Source of the DNA: Erythroxylum novogranatense
Taxonomy: Eukaryota > Streptophyta > Magnoliopsida > Malpighiales > Erythroxylaceae
Assembly: GCA_029891385.1 (NCBI GenBank)
Contig: CM057224.1
Span: 36,461,005-36,525,004 of the forward strand
DNA length: 64,000 nt
Direction of reading: 5' to 3'
Part shown: piece after piece, positions 10,233 to 21,871 of the stretch
How the letters are laid out: every line of letters starts with the position of its first letter
Numbering within the stretch: position 1 is the first letter of the stretch
Made by a program: the position numbers and the translations under genes
Notes under the pieces: model-generated
Told to the model about the DNA's origin: nothing
The model's input: the letters and a program-made list of their open reading frames with translations, nothing else
Databases searched by the model: none

Positions 10233-13200
10233 TGTAACATCCCCTCTCCTATAGGAAGGGCATTTTGGTAATTAGGATGGGTTCGGGATATTTAATTATA
10301 TCTCGGCATGCGCATACAGCATATAGCCTCTATAATTACTGATTGGTTGCACATGCACGTAGTATACATGCATTCATGTCATTTTCCGGCTTAGAGTTGA
10401 AATTGAACTTCTGTATGAAATTAATGGGATAATCGAGTTTGAAAAATTATTTGGAGTGTGCCATAAATTGTTTTACATTTTTAGGGATTTTAAGGAATTT
10501 TTCTGGATTTTTCCGGAGAAAATTCCCGGACCGAAAAAATCACCAATTGGCGAATCGGTCGATTTTCGGTAACAAAGATCGCTACCCAATGGCACTGTAA
10601 TATTGGGTATATTATTGTGGGACTGAAAGTAGGGTCACTGGAGTTTAATGGAGTAAAATTTTAGACTGGATTAAATAAGTCATATTTTGACTTTTCAAAT
10701 AAAAAGGAACCAATCATCAATTGCCATTGAAAAAAGTTACATTAAATGCTCACTTTGCTCCCTCCCACGGTTTTCACTTAATAAAGAATGGAAAAGATGA
10801 ATTTTGCTTCTTAAAAACCTCTCATCCGAAACCTTCATCTCCTTCTCCATATCCATTGATTTTCTTCTTCTCTTCTCTCATCTTTCTTGTAACTTCAAGC
10901 TATCATCTAGAAATCCATCAAAGCTAGAAGATGAATATTGTGTATACTTGAGAAGGGAAGGAGGTTGGTACTTTGGTGGATGTAGAAGTAGAAGTTAAAA
11001 GTTAAAAGTTGAAGCTTTGAAGGAGGTTTTGTCTTAGGTATGTATTCATTAAAGTTTTGATCTTTAAATGGTACTTTCATATGGAATTAAATGCCATGAT
11101 AGTATGGGGTAGTTAATAAAAGGGTTTAAAGCATGTATTAGGTTTATGTAGGCATTAAAGTGATGATTATTATGATTTGAAGAAATGGGTATAAGGCTAG
11201 GTGATGGTTGAATTGAAAGTAGTATGATATGGTTTGATTTTAAATGGAATATGGATGATTATTTGGGTATTTGAATTGAGGAATTTAATGCTGCCAATTT
11301 TCAATATTAGCCCTAGCATATGTATGACTGTAGTCATATTTAATTTGTATTTATTTTGATGTCTAGTGATATGAAAAAGGCATTGGAAGTGATTGAACTA
11401 AGGTTAACATTGAATCTGGGAAATTGGAAGTATAATTGATGTTACTGTTTTATTCATAACTTATTTTGTAGAAATGCAAATGAGGTAAGGTTAGTGGCCA
11501 CTGAAAATTTGGAATGTTGGCTTCAATTTAGTGTGAAATAGGTGTTGTTGAATTTCAATGATAGAAGGATGAATTTTTGAATGGGAAAGTTCCTGTTCCA
11601 TTGCCTGTGAACAGTAACCGCAACCATGACATCTGAGTTTTGTTGATTTTTCTGAATTTATTGGGATGGAACTAGGGAAAATGGTCTTCATGGAAGTTTT
11701 AGCATATTGAATTATATTTCTATTGCTACTGATCTTGCTATTTTTAGAATTGTATATTGGGAGATATGAACTGTTTTCTATGGACTGGTTTTGGGCATGT
11801 TGATGAAAACTAGTCAGAGTGTTGATTTTGTGAGCTTTCTGATTGGAGGCAATTTTAACATTTTATGTGGACTGAATTGGTGTGAGTGAGCTTCTGAAAA
11901 GTTGTAGAGGAAGAGATTACCTTGAAAATGATATATGGTGTGTAATTTTTAGAAGTCAGAATTGGGAGTTATGATTTTGCAAAAACTGACCCTACATGAG
12001 GTTATAAATGGCTGATCATAACAGAAACTTCCATAACAGTTTTGAAATTGTTAGAGATCGAATTGGATGATGAGTGCTTCATGAAAATTGAAGTTTGAGA
12101 TGTTATCTTTTCAGGGATATAAAGTTCTGATTTTACTGACTTGTATACAGGGAGTTATGCTTGTTATAAGGTTACTGCCCAAATTGGAGGATTTCAGGGA
12201 CAGTAACATTAGATGAATTAATTGACTTGTTTTGAAATAGAATTTGATTTTGGGTTGTTCATGAAAGTTGTTGAGGACATAGTGAACTTATTGAACATAT
12301 TTTTGTGGTAATTTATTACTGAAGAATCAGTGAGTTATGAAATTGCCAATGTACTGCCCTGTGTTGATGGAAATTGAGTAGGCAGTAGGTTGGATGGAGT
12401 ATTTGACACCCTTAGGATTGGAATTGATTTTTATGGTCTTCTTGAGAATTGTAGAGCTTTTCATAAGCTTTCCAACAAGGTATAGTTTGCATTTTTTAGA
12501 AATGTGTAGAAAAAGTTATGAATGTTGGAAGTGGGTTGGTGTGTTAGGACAAAGGGGAAAAGGGATTTTATTAATTATTAATTGGCATATAAAAGAGTTT
12601 TGACTTCTTTTGTCAATTACTTTCCCGTCCGACGTCCGATTGACCTAATTCTAGAGGCATCGGATTCGTTGAATATTTAATTTCATTTTACGAGAAAACA
12701 GGAATTTTTAGACGGAAATTTGACGTAGCCCCTATTAACGGAACATTGAAACACTGTTTTATTTAATTGGGGACCTATAGAGGTCCGAATGGCGCACCGT
12801 CAGCGCCTATGAATTTCTAATTTTTGGTAGAATTTTATAATGGGAAAATATTAGATAGGGCCGGGATTGCCATGAACATGCATTATACACATTTTACTGA
12901 TTTCATGTGCATTATTTAGTCATTTCAAGTATACCGATGGTAATGGCTATTCATTTAATGTGCTATAGAGGCTCAAGTGGACCGTCGTTCCACGGACTTG
13001 GCAGAGACTTCCCGGCACTAGCGTGGAAGTTATTAGGTGAGTAACCTAGTTGGTTATTCCAATCTATGTGTTTACTGTGATTGATTGCCTACGGGATTAC
13101 GTGGATTCTGTTGTGAATTGGCGCCTACGGGATTATGTGGTTATATGTGGCCCAATTGGTATGAAATAAGCATTAGGCAACTGTTAATTGGATTGTATGA

Positions 13201-14026
13201 TTATATTGTGTATTTGGACCGTGTATTACCATGTTTCTTGATATGGGACATGTGCATTCATGCACAATTGCATCACACTGTTAAAGGAAAATTGTGAGCA
13301 GACGCATCATCTTGAACGAGCCTAGAGCTCGATATCTTGAACCGAGTCTCGAGCTCGACGGAGATAATTCTCCCAGACGCGTCTATCTTGATCATTTATT
13401 ATGCGCTTCGGTCACAATCTTGAAATGAATGGAAAAGAGTCACATGTGCATTGCATCTTGAATCAACATTTGACAATGTTATTATTTTGCTGTGATGAAT
13501 TATTATTGTGTTTTGTATAACAAGCGAGTGTATATTGTTACATGCTTATATGATGCATGAATTGGGAGAACCATCGATGATGGTTTCTCATTGAGTTCGC
13601 AAACTCATCCAAAATTGCAATTATTTTTCGAGCATAAGCATAGACAGATAGCTCCTCGGATCTGTAGAGCCGTATCTTGTGGATTGGCGAGAGAAGCGAT
13701 GGCTCAAAAGTCGGTCAACTGGGCTCTCTTTTGGAGACTGATAGTTAGATCTGTTTGTTATACAGTACAGTATGTTATTTAAGGTGCAATGTTTGGATCA
13801 TGTGTAAATTAAAAAGTACTGACAGTTGTAAATTACTGAGCTTTGAGTGAATGAAATAGAATCTAATTTGGTTTTTAAAAAGTAGTCAATTTCTTATTAC
13901 TGTCTTATGATTGTGATGCCATGAGGAGTGTAGCGGTTGTTGTCAGTAGTGGTCTCTTGTCGTGGGATATTTATCGGAATGACCTACGGGCGTTCCGGTG
14001 GATACCCTATGGTAAGGGGCGCTACA
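10233..14026 (+). mobile_element. Solo LTR of a large Gypsy-type element
   Basis: It begins TGTAACATCCCC and ends GGGGCGCTACA, the end pattern common in plant Tekay/Del-type Gypsy LTRs. It is flanked by the perfect 5-bp duplication GTGGT (10228-10232, 14027-14031). Nothing inside codes for retroelement proteins, so it is a single 3,794-bp LTR left by recombination between two LTRs of a once-complete element. Orientation is suggested by a GGTGAGTAACC motif near 13033, also seen in the LTRs at 42934 and 47037. Internally it carries degenerate repeats resembling those in the 47037 element. Confidence 0.85.
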
Positions 14027-14064
14027 GTGGTTGTGGGATCAACCAAAGTCGCCAAGGTGGAGAT

Positions 14065-14468
14065 TGTTGAGTTTGGCTCTTTGTTGTCCCATATTCGTTG
14101 GGGACAACATTTGAGGCAAGACTATTTCCTATAAAAGGAGGTGGCTACCTCCTTGTTTAGTACACCAAAACTAAGTCAAAGATTTGTAGTACAAATTTGA
14201 CTCTAGTTAAATTCCTCTTTTGAGGTGTGAGTTGAAAATTTATCTTGTGTATTTCTTTGTGAGTGTGTTGGTGTATTGAGGGATTGAGTGAGAGGAAAAA
14301 TTGTGTGAATGTAAGATTTTTTTCACATAGTGGATTTTTCTTCTCGGTGCCCGTGGTTTTTCTCCGGTTTGGGAGTTTCCACGTAAATTCTCTTGTGTTG
14401 TTATTTTCTGATATTTTTGTCTATTATATATCCTTGAGTGTGGGTTTGGAAGGTCTAAATTCCTAACA
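14065..14468 (+). repeat. 3' LTR of the 8945 element
   Basis: 404 bp, same length and ends as the 5' LTR, preceded by the purine-rich tract and followed by TCTTC. Confidence 0.93.
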
Positions 14469-14473
14469 TCTTC

Positions 14474-15269
14474 TCATGATATTTATACCGATCGATTATA
14501 GAAAAAAAATTCTGATTCATTCCGATTAAGCTTCCTTCCTATTAATTTCATGCTAACTGGTTTCATGAAGTATGGTCAACAAACTATACAAGCTGCAAGG
14601 TACATTGGTACTCAAAGTTTCATGATCGCCTTATCCCACACAAATCGTTTACCTGCATGAGTAATAAGCTTCGTAAAATACGTTACATCTAGTTTGATTT
14701 GGATTAAAATTAATAGATCAAGTTTGAATTGATTAAATTTGAGATATCTGTTCGAAATCTCTCTTCGGTGTTATTTTAATTTAACCTCTCAAAATAACAT
14801 TCTCTTGGTTTGTAATTATAAGAAATTCAAGATCAAATCAATGTTTTTAGCAAGTGAAACTAAACGGCCATCTTTTTAAAACAGTCCAAACCACCGAGAG
14901 ACATATCGTCATTCCTAACAACAAACGCTGATCATGAAACTCCGCCACACTTTTTGACATTACTCAAATACAAGGTGAAACACAGTAGTAAAGAGAAAAA
15001 ACATACATGTCTCTTTGTCGAAAATATTAACTTCAATTAGAGCTTTCTTATTTAACATGATATTTTTAGAGGGCTGAAGAAGGGACTTGTCCAATAAAAT
15101 CTTTGATTGCACTTCTTGTGGTGCATGGCTCACATCTCCATGTAAAGACAAGAACTCATCCTCCAAATTGAGAAGCACGAATTTTTTCTATTCGTGCATA
15201 CAATAGCGGAAACACTAAGAGTTCCAGTTTAGTCTAGTTTAGATCGTACCACATTGAATACTTCAGGAC
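14474..15269. other. Sequence between elements; one unidentified minus-strand frame
   Basis: No repeat ends were recognised. A 72-codon minus-strand frame (15178-14960, containing LLNLEDEFLSLHGDVSH) has a protein-like residue mix but no family I recognise. It could be an exon remnant of a host gene or a transposon fragment. Confidence 0.3.
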
Positions 15270-15475
15270 TCAAAGCGTTTGAAATGATGTGTATATTCAA
15301 CGCAAAAGGTAGAATATATATAAGAAGTATCGGATCGGTTACATGATAATAGGAGAAGATTAAGTTAAACCTCTCCATTCTAGGCAAGTATCTTTCTTGT
15401 ATAATGTTTTTTCCAGGTTAGGCTAAATGGAATAGATGATTATACAATACAACCTTATCACATCATTGACTAACA
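15270..15475 (-). repeat. Copia LTR (3' LTR of an old minus-strand element)
   Basis: On the minus strand it starts TGTTAGTC at 15475, directly after a purine-rich tract (GCTTGAGGGGTG), and ends near 15270. The same sequence, diverged, recurs at 33740-33936 in the same orientation. Both contain AGAAGATTAAG and CTCTCCATTCTAGGCAAGTA. These are probably the two LTRs of one heavily interrupted element. Confidence 0.65.
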
Positions 15476-15479
15476 CACC

Positions 15480-15860
15480 CCTCAAGCTCAATTTTACGAA
15501 TGATACATGAGCTTTGAAAGTAATTGATTGAGAGAAGTTGATTGGAGAGCTTTAGTAAATACATCCACGTGCTTTGTGAAGAGTAGCTTGATTATCAAAA
15601 GATAAATTTGCAAGATGTAGAGAGATATCTAATTCTCATAAGAGGGTTTGTAACAAGGTAAGTTCGCTATCAACATTTTTCATGGCACAATATTCAGCTT
15701 CCGTGTAGGAGCGAGAGATTATTGATTCTTATTTGTATGCTAAGAAAGAAGACTAGGACCCAAAAGAAGTAGTCAGTTGTTGATTGTCGTGATATAAGAC
15801 AGGATACCCAATTGACATCATAATAAGCATGTAAATGCAGAGAAGAGTCAGTTGAGGGTA
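15480..15860 (-). pseudogene. Copia RNase H remnant
   Basis: Minus-strand codons near 15710-15680 read SRSYTEAEYCAM, matching the conserved Copia RNase H motif S-R-S-T-E-A-E-Y-x-A-M. It lies between a purine-rich tract/LTR on the left and broken sequence on the right, as expected for the 3' end of pol. Frames are interrupted, so it is dead. Confidence 0.7.
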
Positions 15861-15879
15861 TAAAGATAGGACATAAATA

Positions 15880-16275
15880 CCACCTGATACAGCAAATACA
15901 CTAACAAAAGAAATTGAGATAAAAGAAACACACAAGATTTAACATGAAAATCTCTTGACAAATATGGGAAAAAACCACAGGTAAAAATAAAAAACTTGCT
16001 ACTATAACAAACAAATATACAAGAAGAAGATCTCACAATCCACACCAAGAGTTATACACAAGGTTATGAGAAAGAGATTTTGGGATATGTAAAACCTTAA
16101 ATTCTTGATGTGGATTGTGAGATCTTCCTCTTGTAATATTTGTTTTCTATAGTAAAAAGTTTTCTATTCTTGTCCGTGATTTTTCTCCATATTCTTTAAG
16201 GGGTTTTTCACATTAAATCTTGTGTGTTCTTTTTATCTCAATATCTTTTATTGGTATGTTTGCTCTATCCGGTGG
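15880..16275. repeat. Long imperfect inverted repeat made of two opposed LTR pieces
   Basis: The left arm (about 15880-16055) and right arm (about 16088-16275) are reverse complements over about 175 bp with modest divergence and a spacer of about 35 bp. The right arm reads like the end of a plus-strand Copia LTR and is followed by TGGTATCAAAG (16291-16301), close to a Copia primer-binding site. A transcript across it could fold into a long hairpin. Confidence 0.75.
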
Positions 16276-16309
16276 AGTCCATTTCTTATCAGTGGTATCA
16301 AAGTTATTT

Positions 16310-17229
16310 GTTGCTTCTTGGAATGTTGATGGTTCTCCATCTTCTGCTAGGAGACAATATGCAATATTGTCCTCTATAATATAATCAAACTATCAGGTTG
16401 GGATTTTTCTTTCACGAGTTGATCGTCGAAATTCTGTATTTTCATATTCAATTAGTTCTTGCTCCTCATGATATGATATAGCTTCAGTAGAATCTTTCTA
16501 TTCAATCTTCCTTTCTTCCTGAATCATTACAACTTTAGAGTTTTCTTCGGACATGCTATTTTAATCTTTCTCTTGCTACTTATCTTCAGCAAATATGACA
16601 TCTCTGCTAATAACGAGCTTATGGGAAGTAGGATCCCACAGTTGATAACCCTTGACTCCATTAGCATACTCCATAAATCTACATTTTCGAGGTTTTGGAT
16701 CTAGTTTTGTGATATCTTGAGTATTATACATCACGAACATAAGACTTCTAAATGTGTGTAACTGATAATAGTCTACTGGTTTATCAGTCTATATCTCCAT
16801 TGGTGTCTTCAAATCAATCGATCTTGTTGGTGATCGATTAATCACATAGTAGGCAGTCTTCACTGCTTCTACCCAGAAAGACTTTGTCATACTTGCAATT
16901 CTCAACATGACTCTAGTTATTTCAATCAAAGTTTTGTTCATTTGCTCTGCCACTCCATTTTGTTGAGGAGTTTGAAGCATCATAAACTAACGTTTGATGC
17001 CTTCTCAATTACAAAAATCAATAAACTCATCACTAGTATATTCTCTACCATTATCGATCTTGAGACACTCTATTTTCTTCCCTATCTCTAACTCAATTTG
17101 TGCTTTAAATGTTGTGAAAGTTGGAAATATATCTCCCTTTCTCTTGATAGGATACACCCAACATCTTTTAGAGTAATCGTCAATAAAAGCTTTGGGTTGA
17201 AGTATGGTGTCAAAGCTCATGAGTATCAC
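16310..17229 (-). pseudogene. Copia integrase and start of reverse transcriptase
   Basis: Read from 17229 leftward in shifting frames: integrase core (FIDDYSKRCWVYPIK, then KIDNGREYTSDEF with the catalytic Asp), the PQQNGVAEQMNKTLIE segment with the catalytic Glu, the integrase C-terminal region (KLDPKPRKCRFMEYA..GYQLWDP..VISRDVIF near 16740-16590), a linker (RRSTRERKIP), and the first residues before RT (EPSTFQEA). It ends where the inverted LTR piece begins. Several stops and frameshifts break it. It differs from the old element around it, so it is a separate insertion or fragment. Confidence 0.8.
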
Positions 17230-17305
17230 AAAGGGAAGACATACATTATGACAACAAATGTATTGCCTAAATGAGGTATGGTTAGATCATGGTAAGATGA
17301 AGTAG

Positions 17306-17494
17306 TCAATCAATAAGGCATTTGTATGAGGTGAGGTTTGATAAAAGTTCGCCATACTCAATGGATAAATTGTGATTGTGGTCAATCGGAGTTGCAATTG
17401 GTTTGTTAGCAAGAAAGCCAACATCTTGTAAAATTTCTAAGTCGTACTTACCATTGATTAAGAAAAACTTCAACCTTTGACTACCATATTTCAA
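17306..17494 (-). pseudogene. Copia reverse transcriptase C-terminal fragment
   Basis: Minus-strand residues LEILQDVGFLANKPIATPID..GELLSNLTSYKCLI match the Copia segment just after RT (L-x-D-x-G-F-x-x-x-K-P-x-x-T-P-x-D). It lies upstream of the neighbouring integrase in reading direction, the wrong order for one element, so rearrangement or a second fragment is implied. Confidence 0.7.
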
Positions 17495-17514
17495 GGCTCA
17501 AAAAATATTTTAAT

Positions 17515-20500
17515 CAATGTTTTAAAAACTAAATTGGATATCAAACTTATTAAAGGACAAGTTTAAGGTTTAAAAGTTCTACAAATATTAAACATTATAA
17601 AAGCGGTATATAATAAACAAGAAGTAAAAATTATAAGAGTAAGTAAAAATAAAATATTTATTGAAATAAAAATACACCAATGTTTATTTTTTATAATGAA
17701 CTAATAATATATCAAATCTAATAATTCAAAGTAAATATGAATATAACATAAAACTTAAAATAACAATAAAAATTAAAATGTATTTCTAAAGGTGATTGTG
17801 TCTCATCATCATCAAAAGTTCTAAATTTTCCAACATTATCCAAAGGCTTGTAAACTAAGTTTTTATCCAAAGTATTTACATCAACTTCTTCTATTGCATC
17901 TGAATAAATTCAAATTGTAATATTTGTAACTATTCTCAATTGTAAATTTGTAATACATTATATTTTAAGTTAAATATGATCAAAATAAAATGTAAATTGA
18001 CCATTAGAAGTTGTTCTTAATTTATTCGTTGTGAAAATGCATTTTCTTCATTAAATTCAATAATGAAAATAAAATTAATAAAAATAAAACAAATCAGTAA
18101 AATATATGTTCTTCATTTTATATTATAAGTAATGTAAACTATTAAGTCTTTGATATTCTAAACGATTTCGTTTCTTTGTATGAATACGTTTAAAAACGCT
18201 CAAATTATGTTCATAACTTAATACATAAGTTGTTTGATTGAATAATCTAATAACAAGTTTTCTCAATATTGGAGCACTTTTATTGAATAATCTCTACAAA
18301 CTCATCGTATTTTAAATTAATAGTTGTGGGAAATAAAAATATGTATTATTAATAAGTAAATGATGATTAAAAGTATAAAAACTTACTAGGCTATATTTTT
18401 TTACCATAAGTTCTTTCTATGCAGATAACCTAACAAAACTTTCTAAACATTTGCGATACAATTTAATTTTAGTTGTCACCTGTGATTACTCTTAATAAAG
18501 AAAATGCCTTGGCATTCCATCAGATCACCCATAATATAGTTTAAACATGTGCCTCCACTGTATAAGCAATAAAGATTAAGAAAATAAGTTACTAAGTGGA
18601 TCATTTGAGTAAGATATTTATCCATCATGGGTCAAGAATATCTATATAAGATTTGTACAATTTCTCCTTCCCTTTTAAAAGACTTATAATTGTTTTGTGA
18701 GCTCATATATAAACCCTAAAGATGACTTTTCATATGAGTCAACAATCCTTAACAACTTTATTAACGGAGCTACAATTTTCACAATGATCAAGCAGGCATC
18801 CTAAAATTTATTATCTAGAATAATAGTACAAACTTCTTTTCCTTTTGCACTATGTGATAACTTATGACTTGAAATTTTTTTACTTATCACTAAATTTTAA
18901 AGTTGTTGTCTATGTTTATAAACATTTCAAAGTAATTAATTTAGTTCCAAACTTAGTAGTAATAGGATGCACGATCTCGACCTAATTTCCTTGCTTTTTT
19001 AACCAGGACAAAAATGTAATATGATTATACACAAAAAAATGTTATCTTAAATGCACATGAAGCAAGATTAGAAATATGTTTCATACCATCAATATCTTTT
19101 AACATTATATTTATACAACAAGTAGCCATGGGTACCAATAAATATGCTCATACTTTGATTATCACAAGTATTCAACTAATACATAATTAGTTGCATTATT
19201 TATAACAAAATGCATAACATTCTTTGGTCCAACCCACTTAACAATTTTGCAAAATAATTTAGATAAAGCATGAGCACATTTTACCATATCAAAAGCATCA
19301 ACGAACTTGATAAAAGTTGTTCCAATATTATAACAATTCAATAAATTAATCAAAGTTCTTTGTTTTTTATCAATTCATCAATTTGCATAATAGTGCATCC
19401 TAGTGATTTCTAACTAAACTTATATGTATCCACAATTAATTAACATTCCTTTTTAAAATCTTAAAGCAAAGGTGCATAAATCTTATAATAAGAAAGTACC
19501 TTTAATCCCAAACCTATCTATGTTGTAGCATCTATTGCTTCTTAAAAATATGGTAAATTTAAAGCATTTAAAAGAACACTTAAATGATAAAATCATCTAG
19601 CCTATGTTTGTTTACATCACAAAATCTTTATCAACCAAAACACTTTTAAACTTAGTTGAAAATCAAGAGTAGTTCTTGGAGGAAAATCGAATTTATATCA
19701 ATAATAGTTTTCTTTTTTTCTTTATCTAATACTTGTGGTGCTTCATTATTTCCAAAAGATATATTATAAGTCTCTTTTTATTTTTTTTTTTACTTATTGC
19801 TGCAAATAATTTTAATCCTCTCAAATACATCAATAGTACTTTTTATTAAAAAATATTACACTTAACACTAGTAATATGTGCTTTTATTCTATAAATTCCT
19901 CTCCTTTAATTATTATACCAAAACATACAACTATATTAGATATTCCCATCGATGCCTAAGAAGAAAAAAGTAATTCCATGTTGGATTAGACTTACCACAA
20001 GTAGAGGATACTAAGTTTATTGGATCTTTTCGATGATTCTATATTCTCAATTATAATTTTAACCTAAAAATATAAGAATTTTTTTAGTTTTATACAAAAT
20101 AAGTCGCAACAATAACTAGAACAAATATGAAGCACAAAATAATGAACCAAAGAATAAAGATGAAAAGAAATGATAACAGATAAAAGTCTAAAACAAATAT
20201 ACCCGTTAATTTAGTCTTCTTGATTCTTGTGTCTTTTATATCTATTTGATATTATGAGATTTGACTTCAATCACTACAACTAACAAAAGAAACAATAGTA
20301 AAAGGAGAATGAACTTGTGATCTTGACCAATTATTAAAACACTCGACCAATTTAATCATTAAAACTTAAACTATCTAACATTTCGATTTGATTTTAACTT
20401 TACGGTTTGATTTATTTTAATAATTTTGTTGTTAAAATAGATCAATTTATTAATTAATCAGTTATTTTGTAAATTAATAAATTTTTATAAACTAAAATAA

Positions 20501-20770
20501 ATCAATTAATTTTCATTTAATAATATCTTTTTCAATTATAAATTAATAAGTTTTATAAACTAAAATAAATCAACTAATTTTCATTTAATAATTTTTTTAA
20601 TTCAACTTTAAATTCTTCGATAGGTAAGAACAATCTCTTTCAATCATATTTTAAATTCTTTAATTTTATTTAATCTTTAATCTGTTTTACAACGGTCTAA
20701 TTTCTATTGAACTTTTAAACCTTAAACCTCTTATCTTATCGGTTTAACTTTCATCGATTTTAAAACATTG
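17515..20770 (-). mobile_element. hAT DNA transposon with TIRs (degenerate)
   Basis: The ends are inverted repeats: the left begins CAATGTTTTAAAA at 17515 and the right ends TTTTAAAACATTG at 20770, both followed inward by GTTTAAGGTTTAAAAGTTC-type sequence. Flanking 8-mers ATTTTAAT (17507-17514) and ATCTTAAA (20771-20778) match at six of eight positions, fitting a decayed 8-bp hAT duplication. The interior (3.26 kb) carries minus-strand transposase remnants. Confidence 0.75.
18480..19353 (-). pseudogene. hAT transposase remnant (DUF659 type)
   Basis: A minus-strand frame 19353-19162 includes KLFCKIVKWVGPKNVMHF followed by NNATNY, matching the DUF659 region of plant hAT transposases (V-G-x-x-N-V-x-x-V-x-T-D-N-A-x-N-Y) with the Asp before Asn-Ala changed. 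Further left (18780-18480) broken frames give IVAPLIK, then VDSYEKSSLGFIYEL and YFLNLY, the following part of the same family. Stops and frameshifts rule out function. Confidence 0.7.
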
Positions 20771-20949
20771 ATCTTAAACATAAGGAATCAAAGTATATAT
20801 AGAAGAAATAGGAAAGAGGTTAAAAGAACTGAAAACATTAAAGTAAATCAATTCAAATAGGAAAAATTGAAATCCTTTCCAAGATTAAATAAATCTAAAT
20901 AAGTCACTAAAAGTTAAGTATGGTTAAAGGACCTTGAAATTAAAGCTTA

Positions 20950-21630
20950 AATAATACTCCTCAGCACACTCTAAAATTATCCTAAACAAATTACTTATAT
21001 ATACTAGATTACTAATTAATAAAAATTTATATATCCTTTATTAAACATACTTCTTCAAAGTCTAAACATCACTCTTTAGCATACTCTTAAATTATCCTAA
21101 ACAAAATTACTTATCTATACTAAATTAATAATTAATAACTTTTTCAGTGTCTTTATTTAAAGATACTTCTTTAAAACTTAAGCATTACTCCTTAACACAC
21201 TATTAAATTACCTTAAGCAAAATTACTTATTTTACTAAATTACTAATTAATAACATTTTAAATGTCCTTATTTAAACATTACTCTATAACATACTCTTAA
21301 ATTATCATAAACAAAATAACTTATCTATACTAAATTACTAATTAATAACTTTTTATTGTCCTTCTTTAACCATACTTTTTTAAAGTTTAAGCATTACTCT
21401 TTAACATCCTCTTAAGTTATCATAAACAAAATCACTTATATATACTCAATTACTAATTAATAATTTTTAATTTCCTTCTTCAAATATACTTCTTTAAAGT
21501 TTAAACATCATTCCTTAACACACGCTTACATTATCCTAAACAAAATTACTTATTTAATATTTACAATAAATTAATAATTAATAGTTTTAGTGTCCTTTAA
21601 CTATACTTCTTTAAAGTTTAAATAAATTTT
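20950..21630. repeat. AT-rich minisatellite, about six units of roughly 115 bp
   Basis: Units share the order: cTcttTAgCAtaCTCTTAAATTATC, CTAAACAAAATTACTTAT, ACTAAATTACTAATTAATAA, a short T-rich part ending in TTTAA, then ATACTTCTTTAAAGTTTAA. Copies start near 20955, 21067, 21185, 21280, 21385 and 21510. Divergence and small indels between copies show it is old. Confidence 0.8.
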
Positions 21631-21871
21631 TATTTTGTTTTGATCAATAAATACTAATATTCTTAATGTGTCAAAATAATTGAAAATTATACCTTCTTCT
21701 TATTTTAAATATTACTATTTATTTCAAATATGATATAAATTACAATATAATAAGGTCCCAAAAAGAAAATTCCAATTTCAAGGTCTGGAGAGGCCATTAA
21801 AACAAAATTAGCAAAAGCAACATGCATTGCTTTTGTCTTGACAGGTGGTTAGATGCTTATTGTTAAACATT

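Larger units (their letters stand above)
8945..14468 (+). mobile_element. Short non-autonomous Copia-type LTR retrotransposon, interrupted
   Basis: Two 404-bp LTRs (8945-9348, 14065-14468), both starting TGTTGAG and ending CCTAACA, are flanked by a perfect 5-bp duplication TCTTC (8940-8944, 14469-14473). A primer-binding site TGGTATCAGAGC sits at 9351-9362 and a purine-rich tract (CCAAGGTGGAGAT) ends at the 3' LTR. Removing the nested solo LTR (10233-14026) leaves only about 0.9 kb of interior. That holds a broken gag start but no protease, integrase, reverse transcriptase or RNase H. By eye the LTRs differ at about seven positions, so the insertion is fairly young. It must have moved using proteins from another Copia. 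Confidence 0.93.

Noticed and set aside
16291..16301. Primer-binding site of a complete plus-strand Copia
   Set aside because: The sequence following it is minus-strand integrase/RT of another element, so no complete element starts here; at most it is the end of an LTR fragment.
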